12,741 nt of DNA, taken from NCBI GenBank assembly GCA_946481475.1, contig CAMLOB010000046.1, positions 1 through 12,741 of the forward strand. The letters are read 5' to 3'. The notes beneath the pieces are model-generated. The model was not told the DNA's origin. It saw only the letters and a program-made list of their open reading frames with translations, and did no database searches. The translations under genes were made by a program, and so were the position numbers. Below, piece by piece: positions 1 through 6,251 of this stretch (position 1 is its first letter; each line of letters starts with the position of its first letter). Source of the stretch: an uncultured Chlorobiota bacterium. Lineage in GTDB: Bacteria; Bacteroidota; Kapaibacteriia; OLB7.

Positions 1-274
1 GCTCGACTCCCGGCAACCGACCGTCGAGAATCGCACCGGCGGCCGATGCATCGGTCCGAATCCGCAGCAGCGAGAAAACCTCGACAACCGGCAGGAAGAT
101 GTTCTCTTCTTCATCGATCAGTACCGGTATCACCCACGATCCGACGCCGGGGAGGGAGAGGCCGACGGCGATCTCCTCACGTTCGGGTGAAGCCGTGTCC
201 TGCGCCTGAGCACTCCGGAAGGCAAGGAAAAGGGCCGTCATAAGGATAAGCGGATATGTGATTCGGTTGCCCAC
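1..274 (-). CDS. Secreted protein, N-terminal fragment; possible usher-like outer-membrane partner of the fimbrial locus
   Basis: An open frame runs off the left edge; about 91 codons are visible. It starts at a GTG at 274, 31 nt after the chaperone stop. The only later in-frame alternative near the front is ATG at 241, which would cut the signal peptide in two. Residues 1-25 (MGNRITYPLI...AQAQ) form a clear Sec signal peptide: an early Arg, a hydrophobic core and an AQA-type cleavage site. The mature start contains a segment reading SWVIPVLIDEEENIFLPVVE followed by VFSLLRI. This resembles the beta-rich N-terminus of large secreted or usher-like proteins found with DUF4402 pilins in Bacteroidota relatives. 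The order pilin, chaperone, this gene fits a chaperone-usher operon. That it is a coding gene is well supported; the usher role is inferred from context and a vague sequence likeness. No strong Shine-Dalgarno is visible, so translation may be coupled to the chaperone. Confidence 0.68.
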   Translation of the reverse strand, partial: MGNRITYPLILMTALFLAFRSAQAQDTASPEREEIAVGLSLPGVGSWVIPVLIDEEENIFLPVVEVFSLLRIRTDASAAGAILDGRLPGVE

Positions 275-305
275 GGTCTTCGGTAGGGGAGTCTGCTCTG
301 TGCTG

Positions 306-1157
306 TTATTTCAGTTCCAGTGTTGCCTGAGCCGGAAGAGCCGAACCCTGGTCGGCCGGATTTTCATAGGTGACAATCAACTGCCCGCGATGGAGATTGA
401 TGTTCTCCGGTATGGAGAGGGGAAGCGTCAGGGAACGGGAGAGCGTCGGTGTGTAGACGGCGACGCCTGCAATCCCGCCGACGGTCGTCCGCTCGCCGCT
501 TTCACTGATGTGGTCGATCCGGACGGTGCCGTAGACCGAACGTGTGCCGTTGCGGTCGAAGGTCATTGTCAGGTGCGTTGAAGTACTGTCGGAGGTCAGC
601 GTCAGATCCCGGACCGAGACCTCTGCCTGGAGTTTCCCGTTGCGGACGATCATGGGAATCGAAACGCCGTAGATTGCCGTCAGCTTTACGGAAAACTCTT
701 CGGTCACGGAGTCTTCGGTCGCCGTCAGGGCTGCGACTTTCGGAACGCTCCGGAAGTAGAGGTGGGAGCGGTATTCGCCTTCCGGCAGATCGGCCGGTAT
801 CCGGAGCTGCACCCGGACGTTCTGCGATTCGCCCGGCGCAATCGTCACCTCGCGGGGGAAGAAGCGGACCAGGTCGGTGGCGAAGAGTTGTCCGGCCTCC
901 GGCTCGGTGATCTGCTCCAGCCTTCCGTCCGGTGTCATCCGGTACTGAATCATCGACATCCGGTAGGTGGCCGTGTCGCTCCCCCGGTTAATCAGCGTCA
1001 GCACCTCGTTCCGCTTTCCGTTCTCGAAGAGGGCCCGCGTCGGCGTCACCAGAAGATCTCCCGGGTTCTGCGCCGCCGCTCCCGCCACTCCGGCAAGAAT
1101 CCCGACGATAAGTGCAAGAACAAATCCCAAACCGTTCTCTGTTAACCCGATATACAT
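306..1157 (-). CDS. PapD-like periplasmic fimbrial chaperone
   Basis: 283 aa. Residues 1 to about 29 are a signal peptide ending AGAAAQ, so the protein is periplasmic. The mature part begins with a beta strand (LLVTPTRALFENGKRNEVLTL) followed by INRGSDTATYRMSMI, the layout of the N-terminal immunoglobulin-like domain of the PapD/FimC family (COG3121). The hallmark segment is present: FFPREVTIAPGESQNVRVQL, then RIPADLPEGEYRSHLYFRSVP, which matches the 'P..v.l.pg..q.vRv' and 'EGEYR.hl.f' strands. A second beta-rich domain follows from about residue 170. Such chaperones bind fibre subunits in the periplasm, complete their fold and deliver them to an outer-membrane usher. A purine-rich GGAAAGAGAAG abuts the ATG. 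The gene lies downstream of the pilin-like gene and just ahead of the probable usher-like gene. Family assignment is confident; the exact subunit partner is inferred from adjacency. Confidence 0.88.
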   Translation of the reverse strand: MYIGLTENGLGFVLALIVGILAGVAGAAAQNPGDLLVTPTRALFENGKRNEVLTLINRGSDTATYRMSMIQYRMTPDGRLEQITEPEAGQLFATDLVRFFPREVTIAPGESQNVRVQLRIPADLPEGEYRSHLYFRSVPKVAALTATEDSVTEEFSVKLTAIYGVSIPMIVRNGKLQAEVSVRDLTLTSDSTSTHLTMTFDRNGTRSVYGTVRIDHISESGERTTVGGIAGVAVYTPTLSRSLTLPLSIPENINLHRGQLIVTYENPADQGSALPAQATLELK

Positions 1158-1186
1158 CTTCTCTTTCCGGTTAAGTGTATGAATAT

Positions 1187-1224
1187 GAGAGTGTGTGAGT
1201 GGATGAGTGCGAGAGTGTATGAGT
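1187..1224. repeat. Degenerate GAGTG-type short tandem repeat upstream of the chaperone gene
   Basis: The 14-mer GAGAGTGTGTGAGT (1187-1200) recurs 24 bp later as GAGAGTGTATGAGT (1211-1224), with another GGATGAGTG between them. On the chaperone's coding strand this is a run of ACTCA-type units in the untranslated leader. It looks like a decayed microsatellite rather than a protein site. Confidence 0.6.
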
Positions 1225-1270
1225 CTGCGGTGGCGGAGGAGCCGATCCCTTCCCGAATCTCACAGTCGAT

Positions 1271-1312
1271 TGCTCATCGCTGATAGCTCACAGCTGACTG
1301 CTCATAGCTCAT
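1271..1312. repeat. Imperfect GCTCATAGCTGA-type repeat
   Basis: About 40 bp built from variants of TGCTCATNGCT and GATAGCTCA: a TGCTCATCGCTGATAGCTCA copy followed by a TGACTGCTCATAGCTCAT copy. The units contain AGCT dyads and can fold locally. This looks like a non-coding intergenic repeat family. No CRISPR-like spacing of unique spacers is present. Confidence 0.55.
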
Positions 1313-1328
1313 CCCCCCTGAAATCCCG

Positions 1329-1388
1329 CTCTCTCCTTTGACTTCGGCCCACCGGCATGGAACGGAGAACCGAAGTCGAAGGAGAGAG
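1329..1388 (-). terminator. Strong hairpin between pilin and chaperone genes (3' stabiliser or terminator)
   Basis: Arms 1329-1347 and 1370-1388 are 19 nt long and complementary at all but one position, around a 22-nt loop. The hairpin begins 44 nt after the pilin stop codon on the minus strand. No clear T-run follows, so it is not a textbook intrinsic terminator. In chaperone-usher operons a hairpin here often protects the abundant pilin message and limits read-through into the less abundant chaperone and usher. That role is inferred; the fold is seen. Confidence 0.6.
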
Positions 1389-1432
1389 AGAACACCGGTC
1401 CTGCTCCGATGTCCCCTCCCCCTTCCGTACGA

Positions 1433-1975
1433 TTATTGATACTGTACCGAGACCTCGAACGATCCGGTGTAGCGACCCGTTGCCTGGTTCGGGTTGACGT
1501 TCAGCGTGCCGCCGACCTTGAATTCCTCGGTCCCCTTCTTGTCCAGTTTGCCCGCCCCGTTGGTGTAGGTGAAGTTCGTGACGGTCATCGTCTGCTTCCC
1601 TTCCTGACCTCCACCCTGAAGGTCGAGCGTTGCGGACTGCGGCAGGGAGATCGTGTAGAGGTAGTCGGCCTCGCCGGTCGTCTTGAACTGGGCGATCTGG
1701 TGGGTGGTGTTCTGCCCTTGCGTGACGCCGTTGTAGGAGATCTGTCCGTTCTGCGGGTTGATCGTTACCGAGCCGCCGTTGATCGAGCGGACGATGGTGC
1801 CGAAGTTCAGGTCGAGCACCTTCTCGATCGAGATGCCGGCGACGATTTTCGCCTCCGCGCTGGCCGAGGCCGAACCGCGGTTCTGGGCCGATGCCCCCGT
1901 GCTGAAGGCGAGGATTCCGGCAAGTGCGAGAGCGGCCGGGAAGAAGATGGTGCGGAAGCTGCTGTGCTTGATCAT
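1433..1975 (-). CDS. DUF4402 secreted pilin-like protein
   Basis: 180 aa. Residues 1 to about 31 are a signal peptide (basic start, hydrophobic core, GASAQ cleavage site). The mature protein carries the DUF4402 pattern: LDLNFGTIVRSINGGSVTIN (about 53-72), then ISYNGV, a central FKTTGEADYLYTISLP strand pair, and a C-terminal VGGTLNVNPNQATGRYTGSF segment ending VSVQY. This G-x-Y-x-G-x-F-x-V-x-V-x-Y ending is typical of beta-sandwich subunits of the alternate chaperone-usher type. A good Shine-Dalgarno (AGGAG) sits 6 nt before the ATG. The chaperone gene follows, and the upstream region carries a sigma-54-like promoter, so it is likely the major, highly expressed subunit of a surface fibre. Family assignment is firm; the fibre role is inferred from neighbours. 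Confidence 0.88.
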   Translation of the reverse strand: MIKHSSFRTIFFPAALALAGILAFSTGASAQNRGSASASAEAKIVAGISIEKVLDLNFGTIVRSINGGSVTINPQNGQISYNGVTQGQNTTHQIAQFKTTGEADYLYTISLPQSATLDLQGGGQEGKQTMTVTNFTYTNGAGKLDKKGTEEFKVGGTLNVNPNQATGRYTGSFEVSVQYQ

Positions 1976-2030
1976 GGGAAACTCCTGATGGTTGTGTTAT
2001 TCTTGATTCTGGCTTTCTGCCGTTTGGAAA

Positions 2031-2040
2031 GGAGTACTCC
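2031..2040. promoter_or_regulatory. Perfect palindrome GGAGTACTCC overlapping the pilin -12 region
   Basis: A perfect 10-bp palindrome begins at the -12 part of the candidate sigma-54 promoter and runs toward the predicted start site, a position where a bound repressor would block transcription. No protein is assigned. Confidence 0.4.
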
Positions 2041-2057
2041 AATCTGCGTGCCGAAGA
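2039..2057 (-). promoter_or_regulatory. Candidate sigma-54 (-24/-12) promoter of the pilin operon
   Basis: On the minus strand the sequence reads TCTTCGGCACG, CAGA, TTGGAG. Against the sigma-54 consensus TGGCACG-N4-TTGC[A/T] it keeps GGCACG, the four-base spacer and TTG. It differs at the first T (here C) and at the C of the -12 GC (here G). Predicted start near 2027 gives a leader of about 53 nt to the pilin ATG. The same block occurs before kdp. The deviation at -12 is a real weakness. Confidence 0.45.
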
Positions 2058-2107
2058 GTGAAAAGCCGGAAAACGGCAAGGAATCGCGACCTGACCTTCC
2101 GGGAATG

Positions 2108-2147
2108 TGTCCGGATACCGGACAGATTCCGGAATCCGGACACCGGA
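2108..2147. promoter_or_regulatory. Cluster of TCCGG dyads, candidate enhancer for an NtrC-type activator
   Basis: Three adjoining dyads: TGTCCGG-ATA-CCGGACA (2108-2124, 7-bp arms), the perfect palindrome ATTCCGGAAT (2126-2135) and TCCGG-ACA-CCGGA (2135-2147). Read on the minus strand these make five TCCGG words spaced 7, 7, 11 and 7 bp. They lie about 80-120 bp upstream of the predicted sigma-54 start of the pilin gene, the usual distance for enhancer sites. CCGGA is a common word in this genome, which tempers the claim. Confidence 0.5.
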
Positions 2148-2208
2148 CGGTGACGTCGGAAAGATCAAAGTCGGGACTTCGGGGAGGGAAGGGAGCGCGC
2201 AATATCTC

Positions 2209-2231
2209 CGGCACGGTTCCGATCCGTGCCG
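2209..2231. promoter_or_regulatory. Inverted repeat CGGCACGG-N7-CCGTGCCG upstream of the kinase promoter
   Basis: Perfect 8-bp arms around a 7-nt spacer, centred about 43 bp upstream of the TATATT box of the kinase gene. It is probably an operator. Its GGCACGG half resembles a sigma-54 -24 element, but neither strand has a TTGC at the right distance. Confidence 0.42.
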
Positions 2232-2260
2232 ATCCGCTCCCATCTGTGGCATCTGTGTGC

Positions 2261-2266
2261 TATATT
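2261..2266 (+). promoter_or_regulatory. Putative -10 box (TATATT) of the kinase gene
   Basis: TATATT stands 39 nt before the ATG chosen at 2305, in otherwise GC-rich DNA. No convincing -35 hexamer is visible 17 bp upstream. Its position argues against the longer reading frame that would begin at 2107. Confidence 0.38.
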
Positions 2267-2304
2267 CAGGCGAAGAGTTCAACAATCAGCAAGTGAACCG
2301 GCGA

Positions 2305-4251
2305 ATGGATCGCGACGGAAAACCTCCATACAACCCTCTGCTGCTGCAACAGCTCCGGAAACATCTTGGAGACCGGGAGTTCCCCGACGGGTTCGGTCCG
2401 TTCCTTCAGGCCGTCAGCGAGTCGTACGATCATTTCGATTTCGATCGTGAGCGATTCCGGCGGTCGAAGTATCTCAGCGACGGCGAGCTTTCCGAGGCAA
2501 ACCGGCGACTGCAACTGGAGAGGGAACGGCAGCAACTCCTTCTGGACAAACTGCGGCAGTCGCTCGTGACGCTGAAGCCGGAGAATCGGGAGGAAGGGGA
2601 TGAGGGGAAGGAAGACCGGATTCTGCAGATCGCCGATGCCCTGCAGGAGCAGATCGAACTCCACCGAAAGGCGGAACGGTTGCTCCAGCAGAGCGAGAAC
2701 CGTTTCCGCTTCCTCGCCGAGAACGCTTCGGATATGATCATCTGCTACGATGCCGACGGTATCTGCTGCTATGTCTCTCCGTCGTGCCGTCCTCTGCTGG
2801 GGTACGAGCCGGAGGAGTTGATCGGCAAGACCCCCTACGACATCATGCATCCGGAAGACGTCGATCGGGTGGCCCGTGCTCTGCTGCTGAATATCCGGCG
2901 GGGAGCGCGATTCGTGCTGGCGGCCCGTATCCGGCATAACGTGACCGGAGAATACATCTGGTTCGAGACCTCGGCCCATCCCCTGGTCGATCCCGAAACC
3001 GGCAAGGTCTACGAAGTCCACACCACCGCCCGGAACATTTCCGACAGAAAACGGGCGGAGGATGCGTTGCGGGCGATCTCCTCGCGACTCAGCACACTGG
3101 TGGAGAACCTGGAAGGGGGGGTGATGATGGAGGACGAGAACCGGTGCATTGTGGTGATCAATCAGCCGTTCTGTGATCTGTTCGCGAGGAGTGTCCAGGC
3201 ACAGGTACTTATCGGCATCGATTGCGGGGCGGCCTCACGACAGTCAAAAGAACTTTTTATAGAGCCTGATAAGTTCCTGAAGCGGGTGGATGACATTATC
3301 GCAGCCAGAGAGAAGGTGGTGGGGGAGGAGGTGAAGATGGCCGACGGAAGAATTCTGGAACGGGATTGCGTGCCGATCATTATCGATGATGTCTATCACG
3401 GATATCTCTGGCACTATCGCGATATTACCGAACGGAAGCGGGCCGAGGAAAACATCAAACAATTGAACGAAGAGTTGAAAGAGACCAATCGCCTTCTGGA
3501 GATCGAACGGGATCGTGAGAAAGAACATGTCCGTGTGCTGGAGGAGCTGAACGTGATGAAAAACGAGTTCGTCTCCAGCGTTTCCCACGAACTCCGGACC
3601 CCGCTCGCTTCTATCATCGGCTTTGCCCAGACTCTCCTGCTCGATCCCGATCTGCCGTCGGACATCCGGACGGAATTCCTGCAGATTATCTACGATGAGG
3701 GGAGACGGCTGGCGAAACTGATCAACGATCTGCTGGACATTGCCCGGATCGAGAGCGGACGGGTGGAGCTGGAGCGGAAGGAGACCGATCTGATTCCGCT
3801 GTTGAACCGTGCTCTTCAGTCGGTGGCGATGCAGGCCGAAGGGAAAGGGGTCGATCTGAAGTCGGTATCTGAAACGGAGGAACTTCCGGCCTCGGTCGAT
3901 CCGGATCGGCTGACGCAGGTGGTGGTCAACCTGCTCGGCAACGCCGTCAAGTTTACCCCGTCCGGCGGAGAGGTGAAGCTGTCGGTCCGGATCGTGAACG
4001 GGAAAGATGCAGTCGGAGAAAACGGTGTCGAGATCGCGGTTGCCGATACCGGTCTCGGGATTCCGGCGGAGGATATTCCTCATCTGTTCGAGAAGTTCTA
4101 TCGCGTCCGCCGTCCCGGACTCGATATCCGGGGGACCGGACTTGGCCTGGCTATCGTAAAACAACTGGTGGAGATGCACGGGGGAACGATCACCGTGGAA
4201 AGCGAACCGAACAGGGGATCGACCTTCACGGTCACGATCCCGCAGCACTGA
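2305..4251 (+). CDS. Soluble sensor histidine kinase with two PAS domains
   Basis: 648 aa from ATG 2305 (MDRDGKPPYN); a GTG at 2293 is the alternative. The frame extends up to 2107, but that part would cover the palindromes and TATATT box and is not protein-like. Order: Gln/Arg/Glu-rich coiled coil (about 60-130); PAS 1 (about 135-250, RFRFLAENASDMIICYDADG to the ISDRKRAE tail); PAS 2 (about 255-385, ending YRDITERKRAEE); a coiled-coil linker; HisKA with phospho-acceptor His428 in SVSHELRTPL; HATPase_c with N-box NLLGNAVKFTP, G1 DTGLGIP, F-box FEKFYR and G2 GTGLGLAIV. All catalytic boxes are intact. There is no signal peptide, membrane span or HAMP, so it acts in the cytoplasm and probably senses an internal signal through PAS. 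It is followed by a lone receiver and an NtrC-type regulator, its likely targets. The ligand cannot be read from sequence. Confidence 0.9.
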   Translation: MDRDGKPPYNPLLLQQLRKHLGDREFPDGFGPFLQAVSESYDHFDFDRERFRRSKYLSDGELSEANRRLQLERERQQLLLDKLRQSLVTLKPENREEGDEGKEDRILQIADALQEQIELHRKAERLLQQSENRFRFLAENASDMIICYDADGICCYVSPSCRPLLGYEPEELIGKTPYDIMHPEDVDRVARALLLNIRRGARFVLAARIRHNVTGEYIWFETSAHPLVDPETGKVYEVHTTARNISDRKRAEDALRAISSRLSTLVENLEGGVMMEDENRCIVVINQPFCDLFARSVQAQVLIGIDCGAASRQSKELFIEPDKFLKRVDDIIAAREKVVGEEVKMADGRILERDCVPIIIDDVYHGYLWHYRDITERKRAEENIKQLNEELKETNRLLEIERDREKEHVRVLEELNVMKNEFVSSVSHELRTPLASIIGFAQTLLLDPDLPSDIRTEFLQIIYDEGRRLAKLINDLLDIARIESGRVELERKETDLIPLLNRALQSVAMQAEGKGVDLKSVSETEELPASVDPDRLTQVVVNLLGNAVKFTPSGGEVKLSVRIVNGKDAVGENGVEIAVADTGLGIPAEDIPHLFEKFYRVRRPGLDIRGTGLGLAIVKQLVEMHGGTITVESEPNRGSTFTVTIPQH

Positions 4252-4342
4252 TATCTTTGTGTTTCCTTTCCGACCGTTGCGTTTTCGTGGCAAACCGACT
4301 CCCGCCATTCTTGATATCCGAACCGAAAACCATATCAACACC

Positions 4343-4735
4343 ATGACCGCCAATCCGAATGTACTGATCGTTGAAGATGAGCCGAGTATGCAGGTCCTCC
4401 TGCGCCATCATCTGCTCCGGGCCGGATTCGACGTCACGTTGGCGCCGAACGGACTGGAGGGGAAGAATCTGCTGGAGGAACGGACGTTCGATGTCATCTG
4501 TTCCGATGTGATGATGTCCGGCATCGACGGTATCCAACTGTGCCGGTGGACGAAGGGGGAGGAGCGGTTGCGGGGTATTCCCTTTGTCCTTCTCTCCTCC
4601 CGTGCCCAGAACGTCGATCTGGAGGCCGGATTGAAAGCGGGGGCCGACGTCTACCTGACGAAGCCGTTCGATGTGCAGAAACTGGTAGAGACCCTCCGTT
4701 CTCTTGCTTCGGGAGAGAAGGAGGAGGGGGAGTAA
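4343..4735 (+). CDS. Stand-alone receiver (CheY-like) response regulator
   Basis: 130 aa from ATG 4343 (MTANPNVLIVEDEP). The frame opens at 4259, but the 28 extra residues are not receiver-like, and 4343 gives the normal start of the fold. Features: acidic pocket Glu11/Asp12, phospho-acceptor Asp55 in VICSDVMMSGIDG, the conserved Ser/Thr position in FVLLSS, and the lysine in YLTKPF. It ends soon after the receiver with a short acidic tail (GEKEEGE); there is no output domain. It may be an intermediate of a phosphorelay, a phosphate sink, or act by protein contact. It lies 91 nt after the kinase and 31 nt before the next regulator, probably in one transcript. No good Shine-Dalgarno is visible, a weak point for the exact start. 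Confidence 0.85.
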   Translation: MTANPNVLIVEDEPSMQVLLRHHLLRAGFDVTLAPNGLEGKNLLEERTFDVICSDVMMSGIDGIQLCRWTKGEERLRGIPFVLLSSRAQNVDLEAGLKAGADVYLTKPFDVQKLVETLRSLASGEKEEGE

Positions 4736-4766
4736 TTCAAATAAGCTGAACGAAGAACCGATCCCC

Positions 4767-6137
4767 ATGCAGAAAGAACTGATCTACGTCGTCGACGATG
4801 AACTGCCGATTCGCCGCCTGCTCGAGCACTGGCTTGTGACGAAGTGGGGCTACCGGATGGAACAGTTCGGCGATGCCGAATCCTGCCTTGAGGCGCTGGA
4901 GAACGATCCCGATCTCATTATCCTCGACATCATGTTGCCGGGGATCAACGGACTGGAGGCGCTGCGGGAGATCAAGCAACGGTGTCCGGATCTGCCGGTG
5001 ATCATGCTTTCGGCGCAGGGACAGATCGAGGTGGCGGTCGAGGCGCTGAAGCTTGGGGCGGTCGATTACTTCCCGAAGACGATCGACCTGACGAAGCTGG
5101 AGAATGCCGTCCGGAACGGACTGGAGATCCACCGGCTGAAGCGGGAGGTGGGGGAGCTCCGCCGGCTTGTCTCGAAGAGTCACTACGATTCGATCGTCAC
5201 GCAGGACACGGCCATGGATCCGGTCCTCCGGCTGGTTGACAAGGCAAAGGGGAGCGATATATCGGTTCTGATCCAGGGGGAGAGCGGAACGGGAAAGGAG
5301 GTGATCGCCCGGGCGATTCACTACAACGGGAAGCGTGCCGACGGGCCTTTCGTGGCGGTCAACTGTGCGGCGATCCCGAAAGATCTGCTGGAGAGCGAGA
5401 TGTTCGGCCACGAAAAGGGGGCCTTCACCGGAGCGGTCGACAGGAAGATCGGGAAGTTCGAGGCGGCCGACGGGGGGACGCTCTTTCTGGACGAGATCGG
5501 CGAGATGGAGATCAATCTGCAGGCGAAACTTCTCCGGGCGATTCAGGAACGGCGTTTCGAGCGAGTGGGGGGGAACCGGACGATGGAGGCCGATGTGCGG
5601 ATCATCTCGGCCACGAACCGGGACCTGCTGAAAGCCTCGCGCGACGGAAATTTCCGCGAGGATCTCTACTACCGCCTTGCCGTCTTTCCGATCCAGTTGC
5701 CTCCGCTCCGCGCGCGCCGCGCCGATATCCTCCTCCTTGCGGAACATTTTCTGGTGAAGTTTGCCGAACGTGAGAAAAAGGATGTGAAGGGGATCGGCAA
5801 GAGTGCCCTGAAGATGATCCACCGTTATCCCTGGCCGGGGAATGTGCGGGAACTGGAGAGTGCGATCGAGCGGGGGGTGCTGCTCTGCGAGGGGGAGGCG
5901 ATCACACCGGAAGACCTGCCGATTTCCGTGCAATCGTTCTCCGACGGAGAGGATGCCGGGCTGCCGCAACCCTCGGTCTTCGACGAACTGAACGAGATCA
6001 TCCCGCTGGAGGAACTGAAGGAGCAGGCGGTACGCCACGCACTGGAGATGACCGAAGGGAATGTCCAGGAGGCGTCGTCGCGACTGAAGATCAGCCGCTC
6101 GACGATGTATGAGTTGATGAAGAAGTACGGGGTCTGA
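4767..6137 (+). CDS. NtrC-family sigma-54-dependent response regulator (first copy)
   Basis: 456 aa from ATG 4767 ([12 protein letters not shown]); the frame extends to 4704, but the added Arg-rich stretch overlaps the previous gene. Receiver: Asp10/Asp11, phospho-acceptor Asp54 ([10 protein letters not shown]), lysine in YFPKTID. AAA+ domain: Walker A GESGTGKE (171-178), sigma-54 contact loop GAFTGA (218-223, intact), Walker B LFLDE with Asp242/Glu243, and the ATNRDL and LYYRL segments. The C-terminus (about 415-456) is a Fis-type helix-turn-helix ([20 protein letters not shown]). It should oligomerise when phosphorylated, bind upstream enhancers and use ATP to open sigma-54 promoters. It sits immediately after the kinase and receiver and is probably phosphorylated by that kinase. 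The divergent pilin operon with its sigma-54-like promoter is the obvious candidate target; that link is inference. Confidence 0.92.
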   Translation: MQKELIYVVDDELPIRRLLEHWLVTKWGYRMEQFGDAESCLEALENDPDLIILDIMLPGINGLEALREIKQRCPDLPVIMLSAQGQIEVAVEALKLGAVDYFPKTIDLTKLENAVRNGLEIHRLKREVGELRRLVSKSHYDSIVTQDTAMDPVLRLVDKAKGSDISVLIQGESGTGKEVIARAIHYNGKRADGPFVAVNCAAIPKDLLESEMFGHEKGAFTGAVDRKIGKFEAADGGTLFLDEIGEMEINLQAKLLRAIQERRFERVGGNRTMEADVRIISATNRDLLKASRDGNFREDLYYRLAVFPIQLPPLRARRADILLLAEHFLVKFAEREKKDVKGIGKSALKMIHRYPWPGNVRELESAIERGVLLCEGEAITPEDLPISVQSFSDGEDAGLPQPSVFDELNEIIPLEELKEQAVRHALEMTEGNVQEASSRLKISRSTMYELMKKYGV

Positions 6138-6147
6138 AAGTCAGACC
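6131..6147 (+). terminator. Short hairpin overlapping the stop codon of the first NtrC-type regulator
   Basis: GGTCTGA-AAG-TCAGACC: perfect 7-bp arms and a 3-nt loop, with the TGA stop inside the left arm. The following bases are pyrimidine-rich but have only a late four-T run, so termination would be weak. It separates the signalling cluster from the second regulator. Confidence 0.4.
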
Positions 6148-6195
6148 GCCTTCCTTCCCGCGCTGGCTTTTCGGTGTCTCGAAAGCGATTCTTCC

Positions 6196-6201
6196 TATAT
6201 T
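6196..6201 (+). promoter_or_regulatory. Putative -10 box (TATATT) of the second NtrC-type regulator
   Basis: TATATT lies 50 nt before ATG 6252 and is the same hexamer as before the kinase gene. No clear -35 is visible. It favours separate transcription of this regulator and argues against a start at 6174. Confidence 0.4.
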
Positions 6202-6211
6202 ATTCGCCGAT

Positions 6212-6242
6212 TATCCGGATAGCCGCACGGCATCCGACGGAT
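6212..6242. promoter_or_regulatory. Two small palindromes in the leader of the second regulator
   Basis: TATCCGGATA (6212-6221, perfect) and ATCCG-A-CGGAT (6232-6242) sit between the TATATT box and the start codon. The first carries the TCCGGA core seen in the pilin control region. Autoregulation is possible; both dyads are short and could be chance. Confidence 0.3.
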
Positions 6243-6251
6243 TTTCCGGTC

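Larger units (their letters stand above)
1976..2304. other. Divergent intergenic control region between pilin and kinase genes
   Basis: 329 bp without a convincing gene. From the pilin side it holds a Shine-Dalgarno, a GGAGTACTCC palindrome, a sigma-54-like promoter, a cluster of TCCGG dyads, an 8-bp inverted repeat of CGGCACGG, and a TATATT box facing the kinase gene. Open frames crossing it are extensions of neighbouring genes or shadows. Confidence 0.7.

Noticed and set aside
1187..1312. CRISPR-like array
   Set aside because: The repeats are short, degenerate and adjoining, with no regular unique spacers and no cas genes nearby.
1302..2285. Long open frame of 327 codons on the minus strand over the pilin gene and control region
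   Set aside because: It overlaps the well-supported DUF4402 gene in another frame, is rich in Arg, Pro and Gln, has no domain pattern, and crosses the promoter region.
2107..2304. N-terminal extension of the histidine kinase
   Set aside because: The extension covers operator-like palindromes and the TATATT box and is not protein-like; ATG 2305 was preferred.
3244..4353. 369-codon open frame antisense to the histidine kinase
   Set aside because: The kinase frame carries every catalytic box; the reverse frame has low-complexity composition and no start context.
4737..6038. 433-codon open frame antisense to the first NtrC-type regulator
   Set aside because: It mirrors the codon bias of a GC-rich conserved gene; the product is Arg/Leu/His-rich without motifs.
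6174..6251. N-terminal extension of the second NtrC-type regulator
   Set aside because: It would include the TATATT box, and the receiver fold begins normally at ATG 6252.
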